From Petrolisthes cinctipes (taxonomy: Eukaryota > Arthropoda > Malacostraca > Decapoda > Porcellanidae), in contig JAWQEG010001220.1 in the NCBI GenBank assembly GCA_033782935.1, positions 2,480,001 through 2,544,000 on the forward strand: a DNA stretch of 64,000 nucleotides, read 5' to 3'. Under the pieces are notes generated by a model. It worked only from the letters and a program-made list of their open reading frames with translations. It ran no database searches and was not told the DNA's origin. Shown here in pieces: positions 22,405-36,033 of the stretch (position 1 is the first letter of the stretch; the number at the start of each line of letters is the position of its first letter). Both the position numbers and the translations under genes were made by a program.

Positions 22405-25400
22405 CATACTGAAAATCGATCTTTTAGGTGCACAAAAGTCGATATGTGCATGTATCTTCTGTACCCGTTTATATCTCAAATTCAGGCTCAAAACACCCGA
22501 AAATTCAATATTTTGGGGTCCCAGAAGCAATCTGTACATGCCTACTCAGTGCTAGAATATTTTCAAAATATAGGCTAAAAACATGCTAAAAATCGATCTT
22601 TTAGGTGCCAAAAAATCGATATCTCAAATTCAGTACCAAAACACCCGAAAATTCGATATTTAGAGGTCCCAGAAGCGATCTGTACATGCCTACTCCGTGT
22701 TAGAGTATTTTCAAAATACATGCTCAAAACATACTGAAAATCGATCTTTTAGGTGCATAAAAGTCGATATGTGCATGCATCTTCAGTACCCGTTTATATC
22801 TCAAATTCAGGCTCAAAACACCCGAAAATTTAATATTTTGGGGTCCCAGAAGCGATCTGTACATGCCTACTCAGTGTTAGAGTATTTTCAAAATTCAGGC
22901 CCAAAACATGCTGAAAATCGATATTTTTGGTGCCCAAAGTCAATATGTGCATGTATCTTCTGTACCCGTTTATATCTCAAATTCAGGCTCAAAACACCCG
23001 AAAATTCAATATTTTGGGGTCCCAGAAGCAATCTGTACATGCCTACTCAGTGCTAGAATATTTTCAAAATATAGGCTAAAAACATGCTAAAAATCGATCT
23101 TTTAGGTGCCAAAAACTCGATATCTCAAATTCAGTCCCAAAACACCCGAAAATTCGATATTTAGGGGTCCCAGAAGTGATCTGTACATGCCTACTCCGTG
23201 TTAGAGTATTTTCAAAATATATGCTCAAAACATACTGAAAATCGATCTTTTAGGTGCACAAAAGTCGATATGTGCATGCATCTTCAGTACCCGTTTATAT
23301 CTCAAATTCAGGCTCAAAACACCCGAAAATTCAATATTTTGGGGTCCCAGAAGCAATCTGTACATGCCTACTCAGTGTTAGAGTATTTTCAAAATACAGG
23401 CCCAAAACATGCTGAAAATCGATATTTTAGATGCCAAAAGTCAATATGTGCATGTATCATCTGTACCCGTTTATATCTCAAATTCAGGCTCAAAACACCC
23501 GAAAATTCAATATTTTGGGGTCCCAGAAGCAATCTGTACAGTGCTAGAATATTTTCAAAATATAGGCTAAAAACATGCTAAAAATCGATCTTTTAGGTGC
23601 CAAAAAGTCGATATCTTAAATTCAGTCCCAAAACCCCCGAAAATTCGATATTTAGGGGTCCCAGAAGCGATCTGTACATGCCTACTCCGTGTTAGAGTAT
23701 TTTCAAAATACATGCTCAAAACATACTGAAAATCGATCTTTTAGGTGCACAAAAGTCGATATGTGTATGCATCTTCAGTACCCGTTTATATCTCAAATTC
23801 AGGCTCAAAACACCCGAAAATTCAATATTTTGGGGTCCCAGAAGCAATCTGTACATGCCTACTCAGTGTTAGAGTATTTTCAAAATACAGGCCCAAAACA
23901 TGCTGAAAATCGATATTTTAGATGCCCAAAATTAATATGTGCATGTATCTTCTGTACCCGTTTATATCTCAAATTCAGGCTCAAAACACCCGAAAATCCA
24001 ATATTTTGGGGTCCCAGAAGCAATCTGTACAGTGCTAAAATATTTTCAAAATATAGGCTAAAAACATGCTAAAAATCGATCTTTTAGGTGCCAAAAAGTC
24101 GATATCTCAAATTCAGTCCCAAAACACCCGAAAATTCGATATTTAGGGGTCCCAGAAGCGATCTGTACATGCCTACTCCGTGTTAGAATATTTTCAAAAT
24201 ACATGCTCAAAACATACTGAAAATCGATCTTTTAGGTGCACAAAAGTCGATATGTGCATGCATCCTCAGTACACGTTTATATCTCAAATTCAGGCTCAAA
24301 ACACCCGAAAATTCAATATTTTGGGGTCCCAGAAGCAATCTGTACATGCCTACACAGTGCTAGAATATTTTCAAAATATTGGCTAAAAACATGCTAAAAA
24401 TCGACATTTTAGGTGCCAAAAAATCGATATCTCAAATTCAGTCCCAAAACACCCGAAAATTCGATATTTAGAGGTCCCAGATGGTATCTGTATATGCCTA
24501 CTCCGTGTTAGAATATTTTCAAAATACAGGCCAAAAACATACTGAAAATCGATCTTTTAGGTGCCCAAAAGTCGATATGTGCATGCATCTTCTGTACCCG
24601 TTTATATCTCAAATTCTGGCCCTAAACACCCGAAAATTCGATATTTTGGGGTACCAGAAGCGATCTGTACATGCATACTCCGTGTTAGATTATTTTCAAA
24701 ATTCAGGCAGAAAACATGCAGAAAATCGATATTTTTGGTGCCCAAAGTTAATATGTTCATGTATCTTCTGTACCCGTTTATATCTCAAATTCAGGCTCAA
24801 AACACCCGAAAATTCAATATTTTGGGGTCCCAGAAGCAATCTGTACATGCCTACTCAGTGCTAGAATATTTTCAAAATATAGGCTAAAAACATGCTAAAA
24901 ATCGATCTTTTAGGTGCCAAAAAATCGATATCTCAAATTCAGTACCAAAACACCCGAAAATTCGATATTTAGAGGTCCCAGAAGCGATCTGTACATGCCT
25001 ACTCCGTGTTAGAGTATTTTCAAAATACATGCTCAAAACATACTGAAAATCGATCTTTTAGGTGCATAAAAGTCGATATGTGCATGCATCTTCAGTACCC
25101 GTTTATATCTCAAATTCAGGCTCAAAACACCCGAAAATTTAATATTTTGGGGTCCCAGAAGCAATCCGTACATGCCTACTCCGTGTTAGAGTATTTTCAA
25201 AATTCAGGCCCAAAACATACTGAAAATCGATATTTTTGGTGCCCAAAGTCAATATGTGCATGTATCTTCTGTACCCGTTTATATCTCAAATTCAGGCTCA
25301 AAACACCCGAAAATTCAATATTTTGGGGTCCCAGAAGCAATCTGTACAGTGCTAGAATATTTTCAAAATATAAGCTAAAAACATGCTAAAAATCGATCTT

Positions 25401-28400
25401 TTAGGTGCCAAAAAGTCGATATCTCAAATTCAGTCCCAAAACGCCCGAAAATTCTATATTTAGGGGTCCCAGAAGCGATCTGTACATGCCTACTCCGTGT
25501 TAGAGTATTTTCAAAATACATGCTCAAAACATACTGAAAATCGATCTTTTAGGTGCACAAAAGTCGATATGTGCATGCATCTTCAGTACCCGTTTATATC
25601 TCAAATTCAGGCTCAAAACACCCGAAAATTCAATATTTTGGGGTCCCAAAAGCAATCTGTACATGCCTACTCAGTGTTAGAGTATTTTCAAAATACAGGC
25701 CCAAAACATGCTGAAAATCGATATTTTAGATGACCAAAGTCAATATGTGCATGTATCTTCTGTACCCGTTTATATCTCAAATTCAGGCTCAAAACACCCG
25801 AAAATTCAATATTTTGGGGTCCCAGAAGCAATCTGTACATGCCTACACAGTGCTGGAATATTTTCAAAATATAGGCTAAAAACATGCTAAAAATCGACAT
25901 TTTAGGTACCAAAAAATCGATATCTCAAATTCAGTACTAAAACACCCGAAAATTCGATATTTAGAGGTCCCAGAAGGTATCTGTACATGCCTACTCCGTG
26001 TTAGAGTATTTTCAAAATACAGGCCAAAAACATACTGAAAATCGATCATTTAGGTGCCCAAAAGTCGATATGTGCATGCATCTTCTGTACCCGTTTATAT
26101 CTCAAATTCTGGCCCTAAACACCCGAAAATTCGCTATTTTGGGGTCCCAGAAGCGATCTGTACATGCCTACTCCGTGTTAGAGTATTTTCAAAATACATG
26201 CTCAAAACATACTGAAAATCGATCTTTTAGGTGCACAAAAGTCGATATGTGCATGCATCTTCAGTACCCGTTTATATCTCAAATTCAGGCTCAAAACACC
26301 CGAAAATTCAATATTTTGGGGTCCCAAAAGCAATCTGTACATGCCTACTCAGTGTTAGAGTATTTTCAAAATACAGGCCCAAAACATGCTGAAAATCGAT
26401 ATTTTAGATGACCAAAGTCAATATGTGCATGTATCTTCTGTACCCGTTTATATCTCAAATTCAGGCTCAAAACACCCGAAAATTCAATATTTTGGGGTCC
26501 CAGAAGCAATCTGTACAGTGCTAAAATATTTTCAAAATATAGGCTAAAAACATGCTAAAAATCGATCTTTTAGGTGCCAAAAAGTCGATATCTCAATTTC
26601 AGTCCCAAAACACCCGAAAATTCGATATTTAAGGGTCCCAGAAGCGATCTGTACATGCCTACTCCGTGTTAGAGTATTTTCAAAATACATGCTCAAAACA
26701 TACTGAAAATCGATCTTTTAGGTGCACAAAAGTCGATATGTGCATGCATCCTCAGTACACGTTTATATCTCAAATTCAGACTCAAAACACCCGAAAATTC
26801 AATATTTTGGGGTCCCAGAAGCAATCTGTACATGCCTACACAGTGCTAGAATATTTTCAAAATATTGGCTAAAAACAAGCTAAAAATCGACATTTTAGGT
26901 GCCAAAAAATCGATATCTCAAATTCAGTCCCAAAACACCCGAAAATTCGATATTTAGAGGTCCCAGATGGTATCTGTACATGCCTACTCCGTGTTAGAAT
27001 ATTTTCAAAATACAGGCCAAAAACATACTGAAAATCGATCTTTTAGGTGCCCAAAAGTCGATATGTGCATGCATCTTCTGTACCCGTTTATATCTCAAAT
27101 TCTGGCCCTAAACACCCGAAAATTCGATATTTTGGGGTCCCAGAAGCGATCTGTACATGCATACTCCGTGTTAGAGTATTTTCAAAATTCAGGCAGAAAA
27201 CATACAGAAAATCGATATTTTTGGTGCCCAAAGTTAATATGTGCATGTATCTTCTGTACCTGTTTATATCTCAAATTCAGGCTCAAAACACACGAAAATT
27301 CAATATTTTGGGGTCCCAGAAGCAATCTGTACATGCCTACTCAGTGCTAGAATATTTTCAAAATATAGGCTAAAAACATGCTAAAAATCGATCTTTTAGG
27401 TGCCAAAAAGTCGATATCTCAAATTCAGTCCCAAAACACCCGAAAATTCGATATTTAGGGGTCCCAGAAGCGATCTGTACATGCCTACTCCGTGTTAGAG
27501 TATTTTAAAAATACATGCTCAAAACATACTGAAAATCGATCTTTTAGGTGCATAAAAGTCGATATTTGCATGCATCTTCAGTACCCGTTTATATCTCAAA
27601 TTCAGGCTCAAAACACCCGAAAATTTAATATTTTGGGGTCCCAGAAGCAATCCGTACATGCCTACTCAGTGTTAGAGTATTTTCAAAATACAGTCCCAAA
27701 ACATGCTGAAAATCGATATTTTAGCTGCCCAAAGTCAATATGTGCATGTATCTTCTGTACCCGTTTATATCTCAAATTCAGGCTCAAAACACCCGAAAAT
27801 TCAATATTTTGGGGTCCCAGAAGCAATCTGTACATGCCTACACAGTGCTAGAATATTTTCAAAATATAGGCTAAAAACATGCTAAAAATCGACATTTTAG
27901 GTGCCAAAAAATCGATATCTCAAATTCAGTCCCAAAACACCCGAAAATTCGATATTTAGAGGTCCCAGAAGGTATCTGTACATGCCTACTCCGTGTTAGA
28001 GTATTTTCAAAATACAGGCCAAAAACATACTGAGAATCGATCTTTTAGGTGCCCAAAAATCGATATGTGCATGCATCTTCTGTACCCGTTTATATCTCAA
28101 ATTCTGGCCCTAAACACCCGAAAATTCGATATTTTGGGGTCCCAGAAGCGATCTGTACATGCCTACTCCGTGTTAGAGTATTTTCAAAATTCAGGCCCAA
28201 AACATACTGAAAATCGATATTTTTGGTGCCCAAAGTCAATATGTGCATGTATCTTCTGTACCCGTTTATATCTCAAATTCAGGCTCAAAACACCCGAAAA
28301 TTCAATATTTTGGGGTCCCAGAAGCAATCTGTACAGTGCTAGAATATTTTCAAAATATAAGCTAAAAACATGCTAAAAATCGATCTTTTAGGTGCCAAAA

Positions 28401-28454
28401 AGTCGATATCTCAAATTCAGTCCCAAAACGCCCGAAAATTCTATATTTAGGGGT
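22405..28454 (+). repeat. Mosaic of 325, 491 and 501-bp units
   Basis: Steps between L1 starts are 325, 501, 491, 491, 325, 501, 491, 501, 177, 491, 325, 501, 501 and 491 bp. Two copies of the 491-325-501 cassette with the marker catcctcagtacacg start here (L1 at 24213 and 26699). An L1-L1 pair sits at 26031 and 26208. The segment 25180-26185 recurs 2987 bp downstream (28167-29172), including ttcgctatttt, agatgaccaaag and ggtaccaaaa. Confidence 0.85.
26031..26384 (+). repeat. L1-L1 pair (phase slip)
   Basis: Two L1 monomers stand side by side (26031-26207 and 26208-26384). The first ends caaaatacatgctcaaaa, an end normally found on an S monomer before L1. The 3' part of the first L1 is therefore exchanged with the 3' part of an S, and a unit is lost. 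A similar pair occurs at 30000 and 30177, and again at 63150 and 63327. Confidence 0.85.
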
Positions 28455-30114
28455 CCCAGAAGCGATCTGTACATGCCTACTCCGTGTTAGAGTATTTTCA
28501 AAATACATGCTCAAAACATACTGAAAATCGATCTTTTAGGTGCACAAAAGTCGATATGTGCATGCATCTTCAGTACCCGTTTATATCTCAAATTCAGGCT
28601 CAAAACACCCGAAAATTCAATATTTTGGGGTCCCAGAAGCAATCTGTACATGCCTACTCAGTGTTAGAGTATTTTCAAAATACAGGCCCAAAACATGCTG
28701 AAAATCGATATTTTAGATGACCAAAGTCAATATGTGCATGTATCTTCTGTACCCGTTTATATCTCAAATTCAGGCTCAAAACACCAGAAAATTCAATATT
28801 TTGGGGTCCCAGAAGCAATCTGTACATGCCTACACAGTGCTGGAATATTTTCAAAATATAGGCTAAAAACATGCTAAAAATCGACATTTTAGGTACCAAA
28901 AAATCGATATCTCAAATTCAGTACCAAAACACCCGAAAATTCGATATTTAGAGGTCCCAGAAGTTATCTGTACATGCCTACTCCGTGTTAGAGTATTTTC
29001 AAAATACAGGCCAAAAACATACTGAAAATCGATCATTTAGGTGCCCAAAAGTCGATATGTGCATGCATCTTCTGTACCCGTTTATATCTCAAATTCTGGC
29101 CCTAAACACCCGAAAATTCGCTATTTTGGGGTCCCAGAAGCGATCTGTACATGCCTACTCCGTGTTAGAGTATTTTCAAAATTCAGGCCCAAAACATGCT
29201 GAAAATCGATATTTTAGATGCCCAAAGTCAATATGTGCATGTATCTTCTGTACCCGTTTATATCTCAAATTCAGGCTCAAAACACCCGAAATTTCAATAT
29301 TTTGGGGTCCCAGAAGCAGTCTGTACAGTGCTAGAATATTTTCAAAATATAGGCTAAAAACATACTGAAAATCGACATTTTAGGTGCCAAAAAATCGATA
29401 TCTCAAATTCAGTCCCAAAACACCCGAAAATTCGATATTTAGGGGTCCCAGAAGCGATCTGTACATGCCTACTCCGTGTTAGAGTATTTTAAAAATACAT
29501 GCTCAAAACATACTGAAAATCGATCTTTTAGGTGCATAAAAGTCGATATGTGCATGCATCTTCAGTACCCGTTTATATCTCAAATTCAGGCTCAAAACAC
29601 CCGAAAATTTAATATTTTGGGGTCCCAGAAGCAATCCGTACATGCCTACTCAGTGTTAGAGTATTTTCAAAATACAGTCCCAAAACATGCTGAAAATCGA
29701 TATTTTAGCTGCCCAAAGTCAATATGTGCATGTATCTTCTGTACCCGTTTATATCTCAAATTCAGGCTCAAAACACCCGAAAATTCAATATTTTGGGGTC
29801 CCAGAAGCAATCTGTACAGTGCTAGAATATTTTCAAAATATAAGCTAAAAACATGCTAAAAATCGATCTTTTAGGTGCCAAAAACTCGATATCTCAAATT
29901 CAGTCCCAAAACGCCCGAAAATTCTATATTTAGGGGTCCCAGAAGCGATCTGTACATGCCTACTCCGTGTTAGAGTATTTTCAAAATACATGCTCAAAAC
30001 ATACTGAAAATCGATCTTTTAGGTGCACAAAAGTCGATATGTGCATGCATCTTCAGTACCCGTTTATATCTCAAATTCAGGCTCAAAACACCCGAAAATT
30101 CAATATTTTGGGGT
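28455..30114 (+). repeat. 1660-bp tandem duplication, copy 1
   Basis: Steps 501, 491, 491 and 177 bp sum to 1660. The same series follows from 30115. Shared private variants are gaagttatctg, ttcgctatttt, cgaaatttcaatatt, gtgcataaaagtcg, aatacagtcccaaaac, tagctgcccaaag and aaaactcgatatc. The copies are joined at the L1-L1 pair 30000/30177. Confidence 0.88.
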
Positions 30115-31780
30115 CCCAGAAGCGATCTGTACATGCCTACTCCGTGTTAGAGTATTTTCAAAATACATGCTCAAAACATACTGAAAATCGATCTTTTAGG
30201 TGCACAAAAGTCGAAATGTGCATGCATCTTCAGTACCCGTTTATATCTCAAATTCAGGCTCAAAACACCCGAAAATTCAATATTTTGGGGTCCCAGAAGC
30301 AATCTGTACATGCCTACTCAGTGTTAGAGTATTTTCAAAATACAGGCCCAAAACATGCTGAAAATCGATATTTTAGATGACCAAAGTCAATATGTGCATG
30401 TATCTTCTGTACCCGTTTATATCTCAAATTCAGGCTCAAAACACCCGAAAATTCAATATTTTGGGGTCCCAGAAGCAATCTGTACATGCCTACACAGTGC
30501 TGGAATATTTTCAAAATATAGGCTAAAAACATGCTAAAAATCGACATTTTAGGTACCAAAAAATCGATATCTCAAATTCAGTACCAAAACACCCGAAAAT
30601 TCGATATTTAGAGGTCCCAGAAGTTATCTGTACATGCCTACTCCGTGTTAGAGTATTTTCAAAAAACAGACCAAAAACATACTGAAAATCGATCATTTAG
30701 GTGCCCAAAAGTCGATATGTGCATGCATCTTCTGTACCCGTTTATATCTCAAATTCTGGCCCTAAACACCCGAAAATTCGCTATTTTGGGGTCCCAGAAG
30801 CGATCTGTACATGCCTACTCCGTGTTAGAGTATTTTCAAAATTCAGGCCCAAAACATGCTGAAAATCGATATTTTAGATGCCCAAAGTCAATATGTGCAT
30901 GTATCTTCTGTACCCGTTTATATCTCAAATTCAGGCTCAAAACACCCGAAATTTCAATATTTTGGGGTCCCAGAAGCAGTCTGTACAGTGCTAGAATATT
31001 TTCAAAATATAGGCTAAAAACATACTGAAAATCGACATTTTAGGTGCCAAAAAATCGATATCTCAAATTCAGTCCCAAAACACCCGAAAATTCGATATTT
31101 AGGGGTCCCAGAAGCGATCTGTACATGCCTACTCCGTGTTAGAGTATTTTAAAAATACATGCTCAAAACATACTGAAAATCGATCTTTTAGGTGCATAAA
31201 AGTCGATATGTGCATGCATCTTCAGTACCCGTTTATATCTCAAATTCAGGCTCAAAACACCCGAAAATTTAAATATTTTGGGGTCCCAGAAGCAATCCGT
31301 ACATGCCTACTCAGTGTTAGAGTATTTTCAAAATACAGTCCCAAAACATGCTGAAAATCGATATTTTAGCTGCCCAAAGTCAATATGTGCATGTATCTTC
31401 TGTACCCGTTTATATCTCAAATTCAGGCTCAAAACACCCGAAAATTCAATATTTTGGGGTCCCAGAAGCAATCTGTACAGTGCTAGAATATTTTCAAAAT
31501 ATAAGCTAAAAACATGCTAAAAATCGATCTTTTAGGTGCCAAAAACTCGATATCTCAAATTCAGTCCCAAAACGCCCGAAAATTCTATATTTAGGGGTCC
31601 CAGAAGCGATCTGTACATGCCTACTCCGTGTTAGAGTATTTTCAAAATACATGCTCAAAACATACTGAAAATCGATCTTTTAGGTGCACAAAAGTCGATA
31701 TGTGCATGCATCTTCAGTACCCGTTTATATCTCAAATTCAGGCTCAAAACACCCGAAAATTCAATATTTTGGGGTCCCAG
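30115..31780 (+). repeat. 1660-bp tandem duplication, copy 2
   Basis: Second copy of 28455-30114. Differences seen: gtcgaaatg near 30213, aaaaaacagacc near 30663, and one extra base in aaatttaaatatt near 31270. Copies diverge after about 31780, where this copy has gcaatctg and copy 1 gcgatctg. Confidence 0.88.
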
Positions 31781-32703
31781 AAGCAATCTGTACATGCCTA
31801 CTCAGTGTTAGAGTATTTTCAAAATACAGGCCCAAAACATGCTGAAAATCGATATTTTAGATGACCAAAGTCAATATGTGAATGTATCTTCTGTACCCGT
31901 TTATATCTCAAATTCAGGCTCAAAACACCCGAAAATTCAATATTTTGGGGTCCCAGAAGCAATCTGTACATGCCTACACAGTGCTGGAATATTTTCAAAA
32001 TACAGGCCCAAAACATGCTGAAAATCGATATTTTAGATGACCAAAGTCAATATGTGCATGTATCTTCTGTACCCGTTTATATCTCAAATTCAGGCTCAAA
32101 ACACCCGAAAATTCAATATTTTGGGGTCCCAGAAGCAGTCTGTACAGTGCTAGAATATTTTCAAAATATAGGCTAAAAACATGCTAAAAATCGATCTTTT
32201 AGGTGCCAAAAAGTCGATATCTCAAATTCAGTCCCAAAACACCCGAAAATTCGATATTTAGAGGTCCCAGAAGCGATCTGTACATGCGTACTCCGTGTTA
32301 GAGTATTTTCAAAATACATGCTCAAAACATACTGAAAATCGACCTTTTAGGTGCACAAAAGTCGATATGTGCATGCATCTTCAGTACCCGTTTATATCTC
32401 AAATTTAGGCTCAAAACACCCGAAAATTCAATATTTTGGGGTCCCAGAAGCAATCTGTACATGCCTACTCAGTGTTAGAGTATTTTCAAAATACAGGCCC
32501 AAAACATGCTGAAAATCGATATTTTAGATGCCCAAAGTCAATATGTGCATGTATCTTCTGTACCCGTTTATATCTCAAATTCAGGCTCAAAACACCCGAA
32601 AATTCAATATTTTGGGGTCCCAGAAGCAATCTGTACATGCCTACACAGTGCTAGAATATTTTCAAAATATAGGCTAAAAACATGCTAAAAATCGACATTT
32701 TAG
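31781..32703 (+). repeat. Section with an L2-L2 pair
   Basis: L2 31838-32013 is followed directly by short L2 32014-32179, then S 32180 and L1 32328. Both L2 monomers carry agatgaccaaag, so the pair may be a local duplication of one monomer or an exchange between two such units. From about 32039 rightward the sequence matches 18462 onward. Confidence 0.88.
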
Positions 32704-34498
32704 TTGCCAAAAAATCGATATCTCAAATTCAGTCCCAAAACACCCGAAAATTCGATATTTAGAGGTCCCAGAAGGTATCTGTACATGCCTAGTCCGTGTT
32801 AGAGTATTTTCAAAATACAGGCCAAAAACATACTGAAAATCGATCATTTAGGTGCCCAAAAGTCGATATGTGCATGCATCTTCTGTACCCGTTTATATCT
32901 CAAATTCTGGCCCTAAACACCCGAAAATTCGATATTTTGGGGTCCCAGAAGCGATCTGTACATGCCTACTCCGTGTTAGAGTATTTTCAAAATTCAGGCC
33001 CAAAACATGCTGAAAATCGATATTTTAGATGCCCAAAGTCAATATGTGCATGTATCTTCTGTACCCGTTTATATCTCAAATTCAGGCTCAAAACACCCGA
33101 AAATTCAATATTTTGGGGTCCCAGAAGCAGTCTGTACAGTGCTAGAATATTTTCAAAATATAGGCTAAAAACATGCTAAAAATCGATCTTTTAGGTGCCA
33201 AAAAGTCGATATCTCAAATTCAGTCCCAAAACACCCGAAAATTCGATATTTAGGGGTCCCAGAAGCGATCTGTACATGCCTACTCCGTGTTAGAGTATTT
33301 TCAAAATACATGCTCAAAACATACTGAAAATCGATCTTTTAGGTGCACAAAAGTCAATATGTGCATGCATCTTCAGTACCCGTTTATATCTCAAATTCAG
33401 GCTCAAAACACCCGAAAATTCAATATTTTGGGGTCCCAGAAGCAATCTGTACATGCCTACTCAGTGTTAGAGTATTTTCAAAATACAGGCCCAAAACATG
33501 CTGAAAATCGATATTTTAGATGCCCAAAGTCAATATGTGCATGTATCTTCTGTACCCGTTTATATCTCAAATTCAGGCTCAAAACACCCGAAAATTCAAT
33601 ATTTTGGGGTCCCAGAAGCAATCTGTACATGCCTACACAGTGCTAGAATATTTTCAAAATATAGCCTAAAAACATGCTAAAAATCGACATTTTAGGTGCC
33701 AAAAAATCGATATCTCAAATTCAGTCCCAAAACACCCGAAAATTCGATATTTAGAGGTCCCAGAAGGTATCTGTACATGCTTACTCCGTGTTAGAGTATT
33801 TTCAAAATACAGGCCAAAAACATACTGAAAGTCGATCTTTTAGGTGCCCAAAAGTCGATATGTGCATGCATCTTCTGTACCCGTTTATATCTCAAATTCT
33901 GGCCCTAAACACCCGAAAATTCGATATTTTGGGGTCCCAGAAGCGATCTGTACATGCCTACTCCGTGTTAGAGTATTTTCAAAATTCAGGCCCAAAACAT
34001 GCTGAAAATCGATATTTTTTGGTGCCCAAAGTCTATATGTGCATGTATCTTCTGTACCCGTTTATATCTCAAATTCAGGCTCAAAACACCCGAAAATTCA
34101 ATATTTTGGGGTCCCAGAAGCAATCTGTACATGCCTACTCAGTGCTAGAATATTTTCAAAATATAGGCTAAAAACATGCTAAAAATCGATCTTTTAGGTG
34201 CCAAAAGTCGATATCTCAAATTCAGTCCCAAAACACCCGAAAATTCGATATTTAGGGGTCCCAGAAGTGATCTGTACATGCCTACTCCGTGTTAGAGTAT
34301 TTTCAAAATACATGCTCAAAACATACTGAAAATCGATCTTTTAGGTGCACAAAAGTCGATATGTGCATGCATCTTCAGTACCCGTTTATATCTCAAATTC
34401 AGGCTCAAAACACCCGAAAACTCAATATTTTGGGGTCCCAGAAGCAATCTGTACATGCCTACTCAGTGTTAGAGTATTTTCAAAATACAGGCCCAAAA

Positions 34499-34674
34499 CA
34501 TGCTGAAAATCGATATTTTAGATGCCCAAAGTCAATATGTGCATGTATCTTCTGTACCCGTTTATATCTCAAATTCAGTCCCAAAACACCCGAAAATTTG
34601 ATATTTAGAGGTCCCAGAAGGTATCTGTACATGCCTACTCCGTGTTAGAGTATTTTCAAAATACAGGCCAAAAA
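34499..34674 (+). repeat. L2/S hybrid monomer, 176 bp
   Basis: The first part is L2 (catgctgaaaatcgatattt, agatgcccaaagtcaatatg, cccgtttatatctc) and the second part is S (aaattcagtcccaaaac, gatatttagaggtcccag, aaggtatctg). The exchange point lies in the shared tatatctcaaattcag. The following monomer is L1, so the local unit is 353 bp instead of 501. The same hybrid is at 37829-38004 in the second 3330-bp copy. Confidence 0.9.
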
Positions 34675-35833
34675 CATACTGAAAATCGATCTTTTAGGTG
34701 CCCAAAAGTCGATATGTGCATGCATCTTCTGTACCCGTTTATATCTCAAATTCTGGCCCTAAACACCCGAAAATTCGATATTTTGGGGTCCCAGAAGCGA
34801 TCTGTACATGCCTACTCCGTGTTAGAGTATTTTCAAAATTCAGGCCCAAAACATGCTGAAAATCGATATTTTTGGTGCCCAAAGTCAATATGTGCATGTA
34901 TCTTCTGTACCCGTTTATATCTCAAATTCAGGCTCAAAACACCCGAAAATTCAATATTTTGGGGTCCCAGAAGCAATCTGTACATGCCTACTCAGTGCTA
35001 GAATATTTTCAAAATATAGGCTAAAAACATGCTAAAAATCGACATTTTAGGTGCCAAAAAATCGATATCTCAAATTCAGTCCCAAAACACCCGAAAATTC
35101 GATATTTAGAGGTCCCAGAAGGTATCTGTACATGCCTACTCCGTGTTAGAGTATTTTCAAAATACAGGCCAAAAACATACTGAAAATCAATCTTTTAGGT
35201 GCCCAAAAGTCGATATGTGCATGCATCTTCAGTACCCTTTTATAATTCAAATTCAGGCTCAAAACACCCGAAAATACGATATTTTGGGGTCCCAGAAGCG
35301 ATCTGTACATGCCTACTCCGTGTTAGAGTATTTTCAAAATTCAGGCCCAAAACATGCTGAAAATCGATATTTTTGGTGCCCAAAGTCAATATGTGCATGT
35401 ATCTTCTGTACCCGTTTATATCTCAAATTCAGGCTCAAAACACCCGAAAATTCAATATTTTGGGGTCCCAGAAGCAATCTGTACAGTGCTAGAATATTTT
35501 CAAAATATAGGCTAAAAACATGCTAAAAATCGATCTTTTAGGTGCCAAAAAGTCGATATCTTAAATTCAGTCCCAAAACCCCCGAAAATTCGATATTTAG
35601 GGGTCCCAGAAGCGATCTGTACATGCCTACTCCGTGTTAGAGTATTTTCAAAATACATGCTCAAAACATACTGAAAATCGATCTTTTAGGTGCACAAAAG
35701 TCGATATGTGTATGCATCTTCAGTACCCGTTTATATCTCAAATTCAGGCTCAAAACACCCGAAAATTCAATATTTTGGGGTCCCAGAAGCAATCTGTACA
35801 GTGCTAAAATATTTTCAAAATATAGGCTAAAAA

Positions 35834-36010
35834 CATGCTAAAAATCGATCTTTTAGGTGCCAAAAAGTCGATATGTGCATGCATCTTCTGTACCCGTTTA
35901 TATCTCAAATTCAGGCTCAAAACACCCGAAAATTCAATATTTTGGGGTCCCAGAAGCAATCTGTACATGCCTACTCAGTGTTAGAGTATTTTCAAAATAC
36001 AGGCCCAAAA
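35834..36010 (+). repeat. S/L hybrid monomer, 177 bp
   Basis: The start is S (catgctaaaaatcgatc, gtgccaaaaagtcgatat) but the 29-bp segment typical of L follows (gtgcatgcatcttctgtaccc), with an L-type second half. The next monomer (36011) is an S. The exchange point is the shared tcgatat. It lies at the right end of the first 3330-bp copy, so it is probably part of the joint created by that duplication. Confidence 0.88.
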
Positions 36011-36033
36011 CATGCTGAAAATCGATATTTTAG

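Larger units (their letters stand above)
32704..36033 (+). repeat. 3330-bp tandem duplication, copy 1
   Basis: Steps between L1 starts (32829, 33320, 33821, 34322, 34675, 35176, 35667, 36159) are 491, 501, 501, 353, 501, 491 and 492 bp, which sum to 3330. The block includes an L2/S hybrid at 34499-34674 and an S/L hybrid at 35834-36010. The rare variants tgcctagtccg, atagcctaaaaac, ctgaaagtcgatc, gatattttttggtg and tttataattcaaattc occur at the same place in both copies. Confidence 0.9.
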